Shown: one piece after another, positions 25,609-38,731 of the stretch
How the letters are laid out: each line of letters starts with the position of its first letter
Numbering within the stretch: the stretch's first letter is position 1
Assembly: GCF_000224145.3 (NCBI RefSeq)
Contig: NW_004190416.2
Coordinates: forward strand, 565,258 to 629,257
DNA length: 64,000 nt
From: Ciona intestinalis
Taxonomy: Eukaryota > Chordata > Ascidiacea > Phlebobranchia > Cionidae
Reading direction: 5' to 3'
Program-made: the position numbers and the translations under genes
The notes under the pieces: model-generated
Databases searched by the model: none
The model's input: only the letters and a program-made list of their open reading frames with translations
Told to the model about the DNA's origin: nothing

Positions 25609-27786
25609 AAACGTTCGAATTGAATTGTCTACGTCACAAGAGGATTGGAAAGTAGTTCGAGAATGCTACGTTCAATCTTTCCATCGATACCCGCTGTATA
25701 AGTACATGATTCCCGATGATAATAAGAGAAACGCCTTCCTTCGCGCTTATCTCGACGCTAACTATGACGTCACAGTAGGAAGTGGCGAAGGGATTCTACT
25801 CGTGATGAGAATTTGTGAAAACGAAAACAATAACAGCAACAGTAGGATCGGCGGAGGAGTCGTGTTCGTTCCTCCGTCACGTGACGGTCACGGTTGGGCG
25901 ATTACAGACGACGAGCCTTACTGGGAAGCTTACGAGAAACATGGACTCGCAAAAATCAGCGCAGAAGGATTCGAGAGAGTCAAAAGGTAAATGCAAGGTC
26001 TCGCGCTTATAATACCAGCATAAAGAGCGAGTCTACCTCGTCCGACCACCCGTCAACCGCTTGTATATTGGCCAAAATATTTAAACAACTTTCCCTTGCA
26101 ACACGAAATTATCTCATGCCCAGAGGTGCTTACAAAACCCCGCAAATATATTGCCAGGAATGAATCATAGGAGATCACGTGTTACAGAGTTAAACTGTCC
26201 ATCCCCGTTACCTAGCTCAATACACGAAGCGAAATAGTTAAACAAAGCTTTAGATGGCGAAGGAAACTCTTAAAAGCTTTCCCTGTATTTATTTACATGG
26301 CTTCAACTTTGAATGGGGCCTCTTGGTCGATAAAAAGACCTCGCTGTTGCGTAAACTCGATAAGGAGTGGCTCAGTCGCAAACAGCAGCTTTATAAAGTT
26401 GTTTTAGGTTGAACTTATTGACTTGGTCGGTTATATGCGAGACATGTCTTATTTTGATGGATTGACAGGTTCCGGATTTTAATTCGTCAACACGACGTAT
26501 ATAACTGCAATATAAACTGGAATAAATAAATACCTTTCACCTATACCGTAGCAACGACAGCAGTTATAACACGGGTATTCCATTTCATCAACAGCATGCG
26601 TGCCCGCTTAGTATAGTTACCAATTATACGAGAAAAACCCAACAAAACAAGTCATTTTTATCGTTGATATATTACAACGTCTAATAGGGTGGGATAACAA
26701 TGGCCTTATCTGTATTTGGAATAACTTGATAAAATTCGCTGTAGGCGTCATGCGGTCATGCCTGCTTTCGAATGAATGCCAATGACGTAGTCGCGTAAGA
26801 ATCCCCTAAACAATATATACAAGTACGTGACGTTGGCCCATCTATGCTAGTTTAAAGCAACACAAATGAAAATTCCCGGAGGCCAGGTCCTTTGTCAGTG
26901 CTTATTAATACGACGAATATCCAATAATTAAGGGTTCGGGTTTTTCCATTTTGAAACACGGCGGCGGAACTTAGCGGTTTAATGTTATTTTTAGATAAAA
27001 GCATGAGGTCCCTTTATACATAATCTTTGGAAGGGTGAAAAAGTTACGCCTCAATACAACCAATACAGATTTACTTCATCGATATTTAGACTTTAAAAAT
27101 ATTTAAAATTAACTATTTTTTCCAGATACGAAGCGTGGGAAAATAACAACATTTGCCGGAAGTTATCCGGAAGTCGAATCCCAATGTGGAACGGACTCTT
27201 CTGCGCGATGCTACCTGAACATACATCCAGAGGTCTAGGAAGCAGCCTATATAAGGAAGCGATTAAAATTATGGCCGAGTACTGGCTGAAAAAGTCGATT
27301 CAACAAAAGAAAGAAACGCAAGACACCGGCAATGGATTCTTTTCAAGGTTATTTAGTGGGAACGGTTCTAATTATTTGCACTATTTCACACTGCTTAATC
27401 ATAGAAAACTACCAACTGCCCAAGCGGTGAGCATAAAGTCAGCTGAGCCGGAGAGGTGCACAAAAAGTCCACAAAATAAATCAACATTACATAAAAGCAT
27501 GAAAGAAATGATGGGTAACCCGACAGCCCCAGTCGTAATAGCGATCAGCCACAGCGAAAAAGCTGCCCACTTCCATGAAGCCAACGGTTTCCACCCCATT
27601 ACAAGACTCCCATACTTCGACCCTGTAGAAGAAACTCCCCCATTCTACACCCACGTTCTTGTATTGGACCCTTTCAGAACTGGGAAAGTGAACATTTGCA
27701 AAGAAGCCCTAGCTACATCAAAACCAGCGAAAATTCCAAACCCAATTCCAGCAAACCAGTTTTTAAACTGCAAAGCAGTCTCTTAG
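25609..27786 (+). CDS. GNAT-fold N-acetyltransferase-like protein, paralogue 3 (most diverged)
   Basis: Two main coding exons: 25609-25986 after the acceptor tacatttcag, and 27126-27786 after ttttttccag, with an intron of 1139 bases. They encode about 346 residues. The phase demands a short first exon leaving two bases over. ATGCAATGCGT at 25332-25342 before gtaaaa would fit, but that is only a candidate. Exon 2 is close to the other copies, with a shortened Asn-rich loop. Exon 3 has clearly diverged: motif A reads LPEHTSRGLGSSLYKEAI, motif B reads AAHFHEANGFHPI, and the inter-motif insert is different. The C-terminal FYTHVLVLDPFRTGK is kept. AATAAA lies at 27953-27958. The contrast between a conserved exon 2 and a diverged exon 3 suggests conversion of exon 2 by a sister gene. 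Confidence 0.72.
25987..27125 (+). other. Intron of GNAT paralogue 3
   Basis: 1139 bases, against about 104-159 in the other three copies. No exon or complete repeat is visible. A scrap of a MITE end, taatagggtgggataac, lies at 26683-26699. Confidence 0.5.
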
Positions 27787-30700
27787 TTTAAACCAAAACT
27801 TATCTTTATTACCTCACACTGCTCTATTGTGATTGTACATATTGCACTTTTACGTCACACGCAAATTGTACTTAACCAAAACATTTTTACTTTTAGTACG
27901 GATCAGAGTTTTTAGTTGTGTATGTTACATTTTTACAATAGAGTCGCGTAGAAATAAATTAAAGCTTAATAAAAACATCTGTTTGTCATTATTGCCACCA
28001 GACGTTATTCTGCCATGTTAGAAACCATTTAGTACGAGCAGAACAGAGTAGGCTTTTCAAAAAGAAAACAAACCTACAAAATAATATACTCCGCTTAGTT
28101 TCCGCACAGTCACGGCCACGTACAAAGCAAACCACTGTTCCTATGGTTCGCTAATGTAACAGGTGTTCGTAAGAAGACTTATAAAATATCCGGAACTTAT
28201 TTGAAACAAGTTTAAAACGTGCATGGGGTTTTAAAGTAAATGTCAGAGCTGGGTATTCAAGGTTAAATTCTTGGTATGCAACTGAAGAGCGCTTATGTGG
28301 TGTCAAAACATTCGCGCTATAGTTCCAAAGTACTTCGTTAAAACCATGCCATCTTAGAAGCGAGGTTGAGGCCTCATCTTACGGGTCGTTTAAATGCTGA
28401 TCACACAGCAAGGCAATTGTGTGTTGTGTCGCTTTGGTTTAACGGTTATAAAGCAAGAAATGGGCTAATATGGTTGCTACATGTTAAATCGCACTTTTCT
28501 ATACATTTACTCTAGCGTGTTTACAATCTAAAAAAATATATTACTGTGGGGTAAGATGGACAACATCATCACAAAATATCCCAGGTGTCCTAATCGTGTT
28601 TTTAACAATCAACATGGCTCTTTTCGAGTCGTGGGGACACAGTTATACAATTCTGTAAATATTCTTTATTTATTACCAAATGCGACGATAAAAGATTTTA
28701 AAAACTTGGATCATTTTACCCCAATCTTTTATATACTATAAAACATAAAATACAGACCATATTGATATAGAACAGCAAACGGGGCAGTTCTCAGGTTTAT
28801 CGTTTACTGGACATGACCAAGCCCGGTGTCAACATAATCATTTGGGCAAGTTAGATGTAAACACACTAGCCACACCAATATTTAAATAAGCTTCTTATCA
28901 TAACAAAGGGTCGCGCCGTTGGGGGTTATACTGGAGCCCACAAGGGAACAAACAAATACGGTCCGTGGGCGCTGTCTGCACGCAACGTTTCTCAAGAAGA
29001 GAATCTGGAATTTTGAGTGACGTTGCTATTGCGTGATGTTGCGGAAGAACGAAAACAACAATTTAAATAAGATGGATGGGTCTACATTGTAATAAAAATT
29101 CCTTCCTTCCTGTAATAAAAATTCCCCCTTCCATAATAACTATTAAAATCATTTTTTTAACATGGGTCTTTTAATACATTAGATTAGATCATGTGCCAGC
29201 TTGGGCATAAACTCTGTAACGAATGACTTCGCTGTTAAACCTTACCCATTCAAGACAAAAAACTCAAGTCAATGGAGTTGTACACCGCAATATGTTGTAA
29301 TATAATTTTACAAAACATTCGAAATGCAAGTGGTGTTTTGATTCGGGAATACGAGTTCTATTATGACACAGCAGCGAAACAGCGTAGTCAGAAACCGTTG
29401 TTAAACCAATCGAACTTTCGATCTGTCATTCAAAACTTTGACTCAATAATCGGCGGGGAAATTTCCTAAGTATATCAACCTTGGGAAATTTTCTTATTTT
29501 AAAGTTAACGGTTAAAATCATATTTGATGGAGATGTTTACTTATCGTTAAGTAAGCACAGGGAACTTATTCAGTAGCGACGATCAAGAACTTTTCAAAGA
29601 CAACGATTACATTATCAAATAAAGCTATTATATATTTTATGAATCAATACTTTACTCGGAAAGCTTATTTGAATACTGTATATTAGCAATATTGTTACAA
29701 ACACTTCAAAGGGCCTTTGTATAATATGTATATACGAGCCTACGAGGATGATTGTATTGTATATAAGGTCGCAGAACGTTTTACTTTGATAATCAAGATT
29801 TACAACTAAAATACTACGGCGGCTATAGATGGTACAGTATAAAGGTGAAGATTGTTAAGTTATGATCACTTTTTTCCGAGCCACACTTTTAAAATCAACT
29901 ACGCCACGATAAGAATTGCGACGAACAAACTGATTGTGAAAAGTCGATTTTGATGTGTTATTTATTTTCAAGTAGAAAACGTTTTTATGCCTGTTGCCAC
30001 CCATCTTGAAAAGCTATTTACTGTTAATTCTGAATCATCGGTTTAAAATTTCTCCCCTTATCGCCTGTTAACTAAGCTTTTGAAAGTGCACGCAAGTCCA
30101 AGTCACCCATGACAAAACAAACCATAGAATGGTATCAAATGCACTGGGAGGCTATTCAACTTTATGAATAAATTGAATTAAGGTGAATTTTGTGGTATAA
30201 TTGTCACCAAGATATATAAAACGTCAGTTATAATACAACTTGGTAAGTTTTAATTGTACGGTATATAATCTTACGATTAATTTATGAAGAACAATGGCGG
30301 TACAGTTAAATTTTAGGAGAATTTAAAACTAAGACTCGATATGACATATCATGAGCGAAAATATGAACGGAAAAAATTTAAAGGAACAGTTTACGAGGTC
30401 ACGAAAAGCTTTTCAGTTGTACTTTTATAAATTTTGGAATTTGCAAAGCCTGTCGACATGCCTTTAAGGACATTAGTTGTCGAACCGGTTATTGCACTAA
30501 TCAATATGAGACGAAACACTTCAGTTTTGCCACTAAATTCACAGAAAGTTAGATTTACTGGAAACCACATAATGCCTATCTCACGCAAAGCAAGACTTAA
30601 AATAGATTCAAGTAGAAAAACGAGTTACTTGAGTTATTTACCCACGGCGGTGATATTCCGGTCAACCATATCAACAAATACGCACAAAGTTTTACCCCAA

Positions 30701-31944
30701 GCTAATTTCTCGCTATGGGATTTTCCCTCTTTTACCATTCACCCTTTCGAGGTTAAATATGCGATCCCATCTCCTTTGCACGCTATGTTTTTTGTTATAC
30801 AATCAACCATATGAGGAAATCTTAAGTTTGTAAATATTTGTGGATTTCAGTTTGTTTTGATAAAACTGTTTATTTTTTTATTCTTTCCTTTGTGGGGTTT
30901 CAATACCAAGTTCGGACTTTTGTTTGGTTTAAGAGTCAACATTTGGATAAGTATAGTCACATTAGTAATTTAGCAATATTCTTTATATCTATAAATATAT
31001 TATGAAGTATACACTAAAGGGCTTCTTTTAATATGGCAACTTTTTGCGATAACTTTTAGCATGAAAGCTACAAATTAAACTAAAGCTACCGTAAAAATAC
31101 GTGGAAGGCATTAGTAGCATTAGGTACAAGGGTTTTTTCGCTCTTTAATATTTAATGACTCATTACTATATAATACACCTGCCCCAATGCGGAAGTGTGA
31201 CAACCGGCCCGACACCTATGGTTCTTAAAAGCGTGTAGGTTATGCAAATTCCAAAACATACAAAAGTACAACTAATTAATTCTCTGCAACCACATAAGTT
31301 GTTCCTTTATAAATTCGGCGTTGTTGTTTGCTCATGACATGCAATATTTACTCAGGATTTCAATTTTTGCTAAAATTTTAATAGATTTAGACAAATGTGG
31401 ATAAAAAGATCGAAACACTTTCCGATATCGGGTAGTTACGGCCAATAAATACTTGTGAATTGTCCGCTGTCTACCTACAAACACTTAGGCACCACCAATC
31501 AGTATAAGTTGTCAAATAATTTATCATTTTTAACAAGACCCTATCCGTTAAAGCGACCACTTACCGCTAAATTGGTAAAATCAAAGCGTTTGGGTCATTT
31601 TAGGGTGAAAGAGATAAGGGATTAGCCAAATTAAGTTAGTTATGTCTCTGCGTTTGTTTTTGTTTAGTGTACAGACAGTCAGTCTGGTCTTCCCGCCTGT
31701 TTGCGTTAAAGAAAATTTGAAAACCAACTCCTTTGTGACGCGACAGTCACAATTGTGCGGCGACAATTGAATTGCCAAGATACTAGATAATGTTACTGTC
31801 AGGAGTTCAGAAATTTCAAAGGGGTTTGAAACGTTTAAAATACGTCGATCTAACGTCGTAGACTTTTGTACAATTGTGTTTGCCATTATAACGTGGAGAA
31901 ATCTTCAAAATGTCAAAATTTGTAGTGTTTAATTATGACAAAAC
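27787..31944. other. Intergenic region
   Basis: AT-rich and without a recognisable gene. One MITE lies at 28541-28738. A 126-codon frame at 30434-30814 has no domain and is opposed by another frame on the minus strand; it is left unannotated. Confidence 0.5.
28541..28738 (+). mobile_element. MITE copy, variant ends
   Basis: Ends tactgtggggtaagatgg and cattttaccccaatcttt, of the same subtype as the copy at 18963. Internal gtcgtggggacac and tttattaccaaatgcgacga blocks. Confidence 0.7.
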
Positions 31945-32062
31945 GCCTACAACACCCGGTATTCCCAGGCGGTCACCCATCCAAGTACTAACCGGGCCCG
32001 ACGTTGCTTAACTTCCCAGATCGGACGAGATGGGGTGTTCTCAACGTGGTATGGTCGTAGGC
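31945..32062 (-). rRNA. 5S rRNA gene, copy 4
   Basis: The 118-base unit matches copy 1. A T-run follows the 3' end, and TTATAA lies at -24 to -29 (32086-32091). The upstream flank still matches copies 1 and 2 for about 50 bases, including GCACTGTGACGTCATAATT in sense of the plus strand. Confidence 0.94.
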
Positions 32063-32348
32063 GATAGTACGTCGCGAAACAGCGGTTATAATCGCGATGC
32101 ACTGTGACGTCATAATTATAGCCAACTAAGATACACGGTACTGCTTAAAACTGCATTACCATTAAAATGTATCAGTTATCAGTTAGTATGATCATTAAAA
32201 CATTTTAAAATCTTGCGATGGAACAGCGCTTTTAACGGAAGTTCGTTGGACGAAGCATTTAGTTAATATAGAAAGCGATATTGATCCATTTTGTTGAATA
32301 TGATACCTTAATAACAAACATTTAAAACGTTTTGGACAAAAGCAAAAC

Positions 32349-32466
32349 GCCTACAACACCCGGTATTCCCAGGCGGTCACCCATCCAAGTACTAACCGGG
32401 CCCGACGTTGCTTAACTTCCCAGATCGGACGAGATGGGGTGTTCTCAACGTGGTATGGTCGTAGGC
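32349..32466 (-). rRNA. 5S rRNA gene, copy 5
   Basis: Intact 118-base unit 287 bases from copy 4, in the same orientation. The upstream flank has drifted (gacagtacgttgcgtaacgg on the plus strand), but a ctataa is kept at the TATA position (about 32490-32495). The T-run terminator is present. Confidence 0.93.
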
Positions 32467-33564
32467 GACAGTACGTTGCGTAACGGCGCCTATAACAGCG
32501 GCCCTTAAATTGAATTCTTTTTTAATAAATAAGAGTATTACCTTTAGCCGAGATCCGACATCAAACTGATCTATTTCAAATACGATCGTTTACTAATTTT
32601 AAACAAATTATTTAAATTGGTCTGTTCATGTTTAAACCAAATATGTTAAAACGTTTTCTTATTAGTTTCACTTTGAAATAAAGCTGTATCCTATGTAATA
32701 ATATCAAATGTACCCCAAAGAGGAACGGATAAGCTAAAAGAAGGCGCGTTATTAAATTGTGTCGAAAACAACCCTAATTTAAGGGTAACTGACGTCACAA
32801 AGGCACGATTCTAAAGCCAAAGCAGATAGGTCAACTATTTAACAAGTTTATATTTAACCAACAAACTTATTTTGGTTTCACTACAATATAAATAGCAGGC
32901 TGTGACAATATTTAGCTGCATAAGGCCATAAATAGATTCACTACCTATGTTTGCCGCATAATATTAAGCAGCGCACGTTTTATGTGCCGGGATACGTGAC
33001 AATTAATCTGTGATGTCACAGAAGCGTGACAATGGCTACAAGATAAATAATTCGAAAACATAAATTGTAAAATCAACACGTAGGCTATGCAAATTCCGAA
33101 ATAGTTAGGAAAATACGAAATTTGAATTCAATTAATAAGGACATTTCGTGAAGTTGAAATTAGGGAAATGAACCATAACGAATATTTTATATTCAAACGA
33201 CACAACTTATTCAAACATTATATTAAAAACTTTAGCTAGCTATTACGACACGGCCGATTATTATGGCACAAAAAAGATGCAATTGTTTCGTCACAAACTT
33301 AACCAGAATGGTTTAAAAACCATGTATTTAAACACAAACCACAAACGCAGTTCAAACCGTGTTATTTCCGCCGGTGTAATATACAATAAAGACACCATGT
33401 TTTATAAGGAGAATTGCCGACTTTGAGTAATTAAATACTTATACTTGCTGCTAATGGTTAACTTAATATATTTTCTTGATACCGTTATCATAATATTTTC
33501 ATATTTCCTAATAATTTTGTATTTTCCAATAAACTGTTATTTCAAGTAAATATTTTTTATATAA

Positions 33565-33740
33565 CCAAATGGAATGGTAAAAGGTAAAACAGAACGTAAA
33601 CATGGACCATCTTACCCCAACCTAATAAAAATGAACACTTGGACCATCTTACCCCAACCTAATAAAAATGAACACTTGGACCATCTTACCCCAACCTAAT
33701 AAAAATGAACACTTGGACCATCTTACCCCAACCTATATAG
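33565..33740 (+). repeat. MITE right end amplified as a 37-bp tandem repeat
   Basis: The segment 33568-33600 carries the family's aaatgg-aatgg-taaaa block. It is followed by about 3.6 units of ttggaccatcttacccc plus aacctaataaaaatgaacac. Units are identical or nearly so, so the expansion is recent. The left half of the element is missing. Confidence 0.7.
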
Positions 33741-35654
33741 AATATAGGTAACCGTCTTATCCATACAACATGTGCAAAATAATTTATTTTTTTACCGCCG
33801 GTGACGAAGCAAAAGATACCGCATTAACTTTTAGAATGTATCCTATATATGTTCGGAATGTATGATCATAAATGTTAACATGAATTCATCCATGTTCGAG
33901 CATTATATACGTCACAATGATTATTATTAGCGAACAGCGTGGTGCTGTGACGAAACAAACGACTTTAGTTGCAAACAAAGACGAAGTACGGAGAGAACTT
34001 GGTGAAAAAGTTACAAATTTAGACAATCAACACCTCCGGAATATGCAGCGAAATGTCAAACGTGTCAGCTGTAGTGCTACGAAAGTTACGAACAGTCACC
34101 GCATGTTTTTATGATAAATCATACGCGATAAGTGTGTATTAATAGTAACGTGGGTTGCGTTACCTTTAAGCCCGAGCGTCACTTTCTGCAAATTTGCTTG
34201 GGTTAGGTCCAAAAACAAGTTTGCTTTTTATATAAGAGAATGATTTGTACGTAAAAATGACGCACAATCGCGCGATGTTAGAACAATGGAATTCTAGAAG
34301 GATGATTGTTTTGGTTGTCCACCTCTAAACGTGACGTAATACCGCGATTTGCAGCGTTTGGGTCGCGCGTATGTTTCCAAAACTGCTCGTTTTAAACAGA
34401 AGAAGTGCGTATGGGGATTACTGTACCAAACACGGGGTTATAAAGCACTTGTGTAGAAACCAGGGATTACCGACCATGGACATACATAGTGATGGGCCAT
34501 AAACAAGCGAGCACTTGGCAACAGGTTAAAGAGACCTCGTTCTAGTTTTATGACGCGGTTACATAACTTCACCGCGGTTAATTGTTACGTAATTATGACG
34601 TAACAGACCACCGTTTTTTTTAGGTAAACAAAATCACTTGCTTTTGCCAGTAACTTTGAATGAGGTACTTCATTTAAATCGCAAACGTTTTGAAAATCCA
34701 TTATATTCCACATACGGGAGACGTTATTGTCGAGGGCCTAGGATTTAGGCCAGATTTTGCCCATTAACTGAAAACAAAGGCCGCTTTTACGTCTAAGCGA
34801 CCAGCGTGACCAGTTCATTAAATAGAATTTGCATTTAACAAAAATACACAACCCGCATTTAACGTTTACTTTTCACCTGTTAAATGGGACGTTTACAAAA
34901 TCTACTTTGGAGGAACTTGCACACATCATAACACTTATGGTGACGTAACAGAAGCGATAAAATAATTATAACATTAAGAAAATTTTAACCCGAACGAACC
35001 CACTAATTATAAACAAAACAAGCGTATAGTGACCACACTTGACCGTAAAGTTCCCATATGACGTCATAGTGCTCTATGTTACGTAACTGTGCCGTATTGC
35101 TTATGTAACAAATAGTTTGACAATTACTGTTTAATGTTCCCATAATGTTTTATAAGCACAATGGAATGTGCGTAATAATTACCCTTTGTTGCTGTTCTAA
35201 AACGTTTGTGTAAAGAACGTAAAACAATGGCAACACACGTGGCTTAGTTATGTAACAAGCTATTAAAGTCAACCGTGAACCCTCCATCTTAACAAATCTT
35301 GCTAAATCTTTTTAAGTATTTTTTTAAATCTACACAACGAGTTTTCGATGATTAATTGAAATTCACAAATTACAAAAATTATCTTTTGTTTTTTAAGTAT
35401 AAGATTTAGATCATCGTATACGCATTTCTAGTAGATTCTTCATTAACTGAGAATTAATGAGCTGAATTTAATGAATGAAAAAAAAACAAAACGGTTATGA
35501 ATTTCATGACAAAGGGCTGATTACGAATAGGTGCTCCATTTTCGCACTATTTTAACTGGAAGTTTAGAGACTTCAAATTGTAAGCAGCGTAAGGCCTTGG
35601 GATTTAGGGAAATTATCCCATTACTATGGGTTAATGTTCTCCAAACTCTATTAT

Positions 35655-35832
35655 ATAGTACAGTGGGGGGTGGAGATTTTCATTCTATTTTCTCTGCCCA
35701 TTTAGTAGTAAACAAAGAACATTTAAAGAATTATAAAATCATATCCTCACGACTTCTATAGACCGTTATTGTTAATTGTTTAAAACACGATCGGGATATT
35801 TGGATATTATGTGATAAACCCACTGTACTATA
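35655..35832 (-). mobile_element. MITE copy, variant ends
   Basis: Ends agtacagtgggg and cccactgtact form a short perfect inverted repeat. The internal gtagtaaacaaagaacat and gttaattgtttaaaacacg blocks are retained, while the usual aagatgggacac next to the end is lost. Confidence 0.7.
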
Positions 35833-36045
35833 TCTTTACCTTCAAGATTACTACACCTGGGCGTTTAATTTTATAACATGACGCAACTAGAGGTCATAGT
35901 TGGCCCTTTATCATAAGGTATGTTTATACAAAACCAATGGAGAGCGTACAAACGATAGATCGTTATATATCTTTACTTCCAAGATTAATAAAGTTGGGCG
36001 TATAATTTATACACGACGCAACTATAAAGATGGGGAGGGCCCAAA
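35831..36045. repeat. Diverged direct repeat, spacing about 135 bases
   Basis: tatctttaccttcaagatta and, further on, gggcgtttaatttta-cat-gacgcaacta at 35831-35890 recur as tatctttacttccaagatta and gggcgtataattta-acacgacgcaacta at 35968-36025. The left copy abuts the end of the MITE at 35832. Confidence 0.5.
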
Positions 36046-37134
36046 ACTGACTATAGTGTGGTCATCGGTCAAGAACGAACACGTGTGCTGTAAGTATAAG
36101 GTTGTAAACATTATAGAGACCTACAGAGTGGTGTTGGTCGTTCGAGGGATTAGGAGGCTTACATTACTGATTAGAAATGCCCGGTTTTTGACGTTTACGT
36201 TCAAATTTGGAGTAGTTAACTTGTAAATAGCTTGCAGACTTGACTTCTCGCTTTGAACCTGACTTTGAGAGCCTTGAAAGCCGTTTAAGATTAAGTTAAA
36301 ACAAAATTACTGAAGAAGACGTGGAATTTAACTTATAGAAAATTAGGTAATTTAGAAAACATAACTAAATTGTCAGTGGTCAGAATATGTGCAACAAGGG
36401 TATAGCCTGATGAAGCAGAATGTTTCATCATTTTAAAACTTAGCGTGAGGCCTATTTAATATTAAGGAGGTAATGTGCCAATAGGTTAATTTAATAAAGC
36501 CCATAAACGCATTATAGAGCATACGGGTTTATGCTAGGCAAATTATGCTGGCATATAAGGCTTAATTAAAGTGGTAATACGTCAATCAAATACTAAGCTA
36601 CCCCTTAACGACATTGAAGCAATAATACAAACATTGTAAATGTCAGGAACCAAACAATTACAAAACTAGCTATTTTTTGTTTTGGTCCCATTTTCGTTTT
36701 TTTATTTTTTTTATTTCAGTACACCAAGTGTGCTTACTAATGCAATGCTAAAAGACGAAGTGTTCAGATTCGCATATTTGTCGGATATACTGACAATGCA
36801 TGAAATTTGGAATTACATGGCATGTTTCCGTTACGTGACAATTGCTATTGTTCTTAATTCTCGAATATACAGACAGTAGTTTGTTTATGACGTAATAAGC
36901 ACGAAAGTGTATTCGGTAACCCAAATATTCTAGACTGAAAAAGTAAAAATGGATAAATTGGTTTGTTTTGGTATTTTGGTCAATTAGTGATGCTGAGTTA
37001 ACGATCTTTAAGTTTGCTTATTGCTAGGTTTAAGAAAACAAACAAAATCTTAACTTTTGTGGGCGTGCGTAGCATATTTGTTAGTTTGCATGAAATTGCA
37101 ATAAGTTGTCGTGGTTGCGTAACTTTCTGAGCAA

Positions 37135-37353
37135 TTAACAAAAGCTGCCGGGCGAGTTTTGAAGCTTATTGCTCAAAGGAAAGTCAAGGCCAACAGGCCG
37201 TAACGTCTTTAAGTTGTGCGTGCCTTGAAAATTGATTGTCTTTGTCTGACCGGTCGGTCCAACCGGTTGTATATAACTGGTAGCAGAGTTTTGCTGTGCA
37301 TAATATTGCATGATATCGTCGATGGGTTTAGCTTTAGGTATAAGTTTGTACAT
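37135..37353 (-). CDS. Possible small exon or ORF, unidentified
   Basis: An open frame of 72 codons starting MYKLIPKAKPIDDIMQYY and ending in TAA. Its composition looks more like a real protein than the neighbouring AT-rich frames, and an AG just inside (cctaaag) could be a splice acceptor. No domain recognised. Kept only as a weak candidate. Confidence 0.15.
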   Translation of the reverse strand: MYKLIPKAKPIDDIMQYYAQQNSATSYIQPVGPTGQTKTINFQGTHNLKTLRPVGLDFPLSNKLQNSPGSFC

Positions 37354-38270
37354 GGGGATGGAGATGAGAGGATATTTATGAGGCAGATATGAAATTTATC
37401 TCGAAAAATATCAGAAAATTGTTCGTAAAATGATACAATCGTTAGAAATATAGGTTTATTAGAAACATATGTGCCAGAGAATCAGCGTAACCATCTATAA
37501 TGATAAAATCATAATTGCATCGTGTGTTCCATAATATTTTAGCTACAGCTCTCCTAAGCACATATGTTTATGTTGATATCATGTGAAGTTACCATTTTAA
37601 CAAATTTTCTTAGAATTCGGAAGGAATAGTTATAGCTTAAATATTAAGCACAAGCAACACACGGTATCGTTTTCACCCATTTTCGTACAGAAAGGTAAAA
37701 TATTTCTGGGTATTTTTACCCAAAAATAAACTTAGTTTGAATCGACTTTTTGACCTTTATCAGAATTCATTCAACCTTTTTTTACCTCGGATATGACGTA
37801 ATAAACAACATGAATCAGCATTGTTATAGATAATCGTGGGTTTTGTCATTCGCACTACTTCTACAAAATTTTGAAAAAGTTACGGAAAAAACAACTTTTA
37901 TACATATCTAAAAAAAATATATTTTGGAAACTTTTATGTCTGGTTTTTATATTGTTTTTTTTTTACAAAATTATAATGCCCAAAGTTACGAACATGTACA
38001 TACCATGTTGAATACCTCTGGTGTAACCTATATTGCTTCTAACTTCCATGCGTATATATGGAAATATATTAAACATTTGCTGGGAAGTGCAAATACGTCA
38101 ATATATTCTAGGAACGAATACTAATATCATGTGAGATCAATTGTACATGATGTGCCAGCATGTATCCACGCATAGTAGTCGTGTCTATCGTGTCTGTTTA
38201 AGGTGTGAAAGCCAAAATATTTCTTACCAAGTATGGTAGATGATTATGATACGGAAAGTTGAAATTATTT

Positions 38271-38462
38271 TTAATGCAAGGGGAAGTTGGTGCATACGCT
38301 CGATCCCACCTCACAGGTCACATTGAATGAAGCGGGGCACGTATTATCACATGCGCGATCCTCTGTGACGTCACACTGCGTCTTCGATTGACCTAAACAA
38401 GCACAGTAGCAGCGTAAAAGCGTGCTGCATTGTGACGTAACAAAACTGCTTCGCGGTCTCAT
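38271..38462 (-). CDS. Possible cysteine-rich small ORF, unidentified
   Basis: A 63-codon frame on the minus strand with nine cysteines, including CYCACLGQSKTQC and CDNTCPASFNVTC. An overlapping frame begins MQHAFTLLLCLF, which looks like a signal peptide, and runs to a possible donor, AGgtcaat. The two readings exclude each other. The ORF lies just upstream of and divergent from GNAT paralogue 4. No family recognised. Confidence 0.2.
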   Translation of the reverse strand: MRPRSSFVTSQCSTLLRCYCACLGQSKTQCDVTEDRACDNTCPASFNVTCEVGSSVCTNFPLH

Positions 38463-38511
38463 TATATATAATTAAACTGCCTTTTTTTGTGGTCGCTCCG
38501 CGGGGCAATTG

Positions 38512-38520
38512 TATATAAAG
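38512..38520 (+). promoter_or_regulatory. TATA box, probable promoter of GNAT paralogue 4
   Basis: tatataaag preceded by a GC-rich stretch (cgctccgcggggcaatt), about 210 bases before the short start exon at 38732. Transcription would begin near 38545. The 5' leader would contain a short upstream reading frame from the ATG at about 38601. Confidence 0.45.
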
Positions 38521-38731
38521 GATAAACGAGGCACACAACTTCATTCATTTGACCGCAAACAGAAAGTTAAAAACTACAAAAAATAAGAATATAAATCAGA
38601 ATGTTTTTATATCTGAATAACGAATTTTAATGTTTTATTATTTTGCAGAAATTTCAAGAATTTTAAAAATATTTTTAAATTATTTAACTGAAATTTGAAT
38701 TATTATCTCACAAGACTTCTAACACGTCACG

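Larger units (their letters stand above)
32467..38500. other. Intergenic region before GNAT paralogue 4
   Basis: About 6 kb. It holds a MITE end expanded into a 37-bp tandem repeat (33565-33740), a second MITE (35655-35832), a diverged direct repeat at 35831-36045, and two weak coding candidates on the minus strand near 37.1-37.4 and 38.3-38.5 kb. No securely recognised gene. Confidence 0.5.

Noticed and set aside
30434-30814. 126-codon plus-strand frame
   Set aside because: No domain or splice context, opposed by a minus-strand frame, AT-rich composition; likely chance.
19676-32466. A tandem 5S rDNA array
   Set aside because: Spacing between copies ranges from under 300 bases to more than 10 kb and the spacers are unrelated, so the copies are dispersed.
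33600-33740. CRISPR-like array
   Set aside because: The 37-bp units are contiguous with no unique spacers and derive from a MITE end in a eukaryotic context.
35900-36226. 108-codon plus-strand frame
   Set aside because: It lies across a diverged direct repeat and resembles no protein family.
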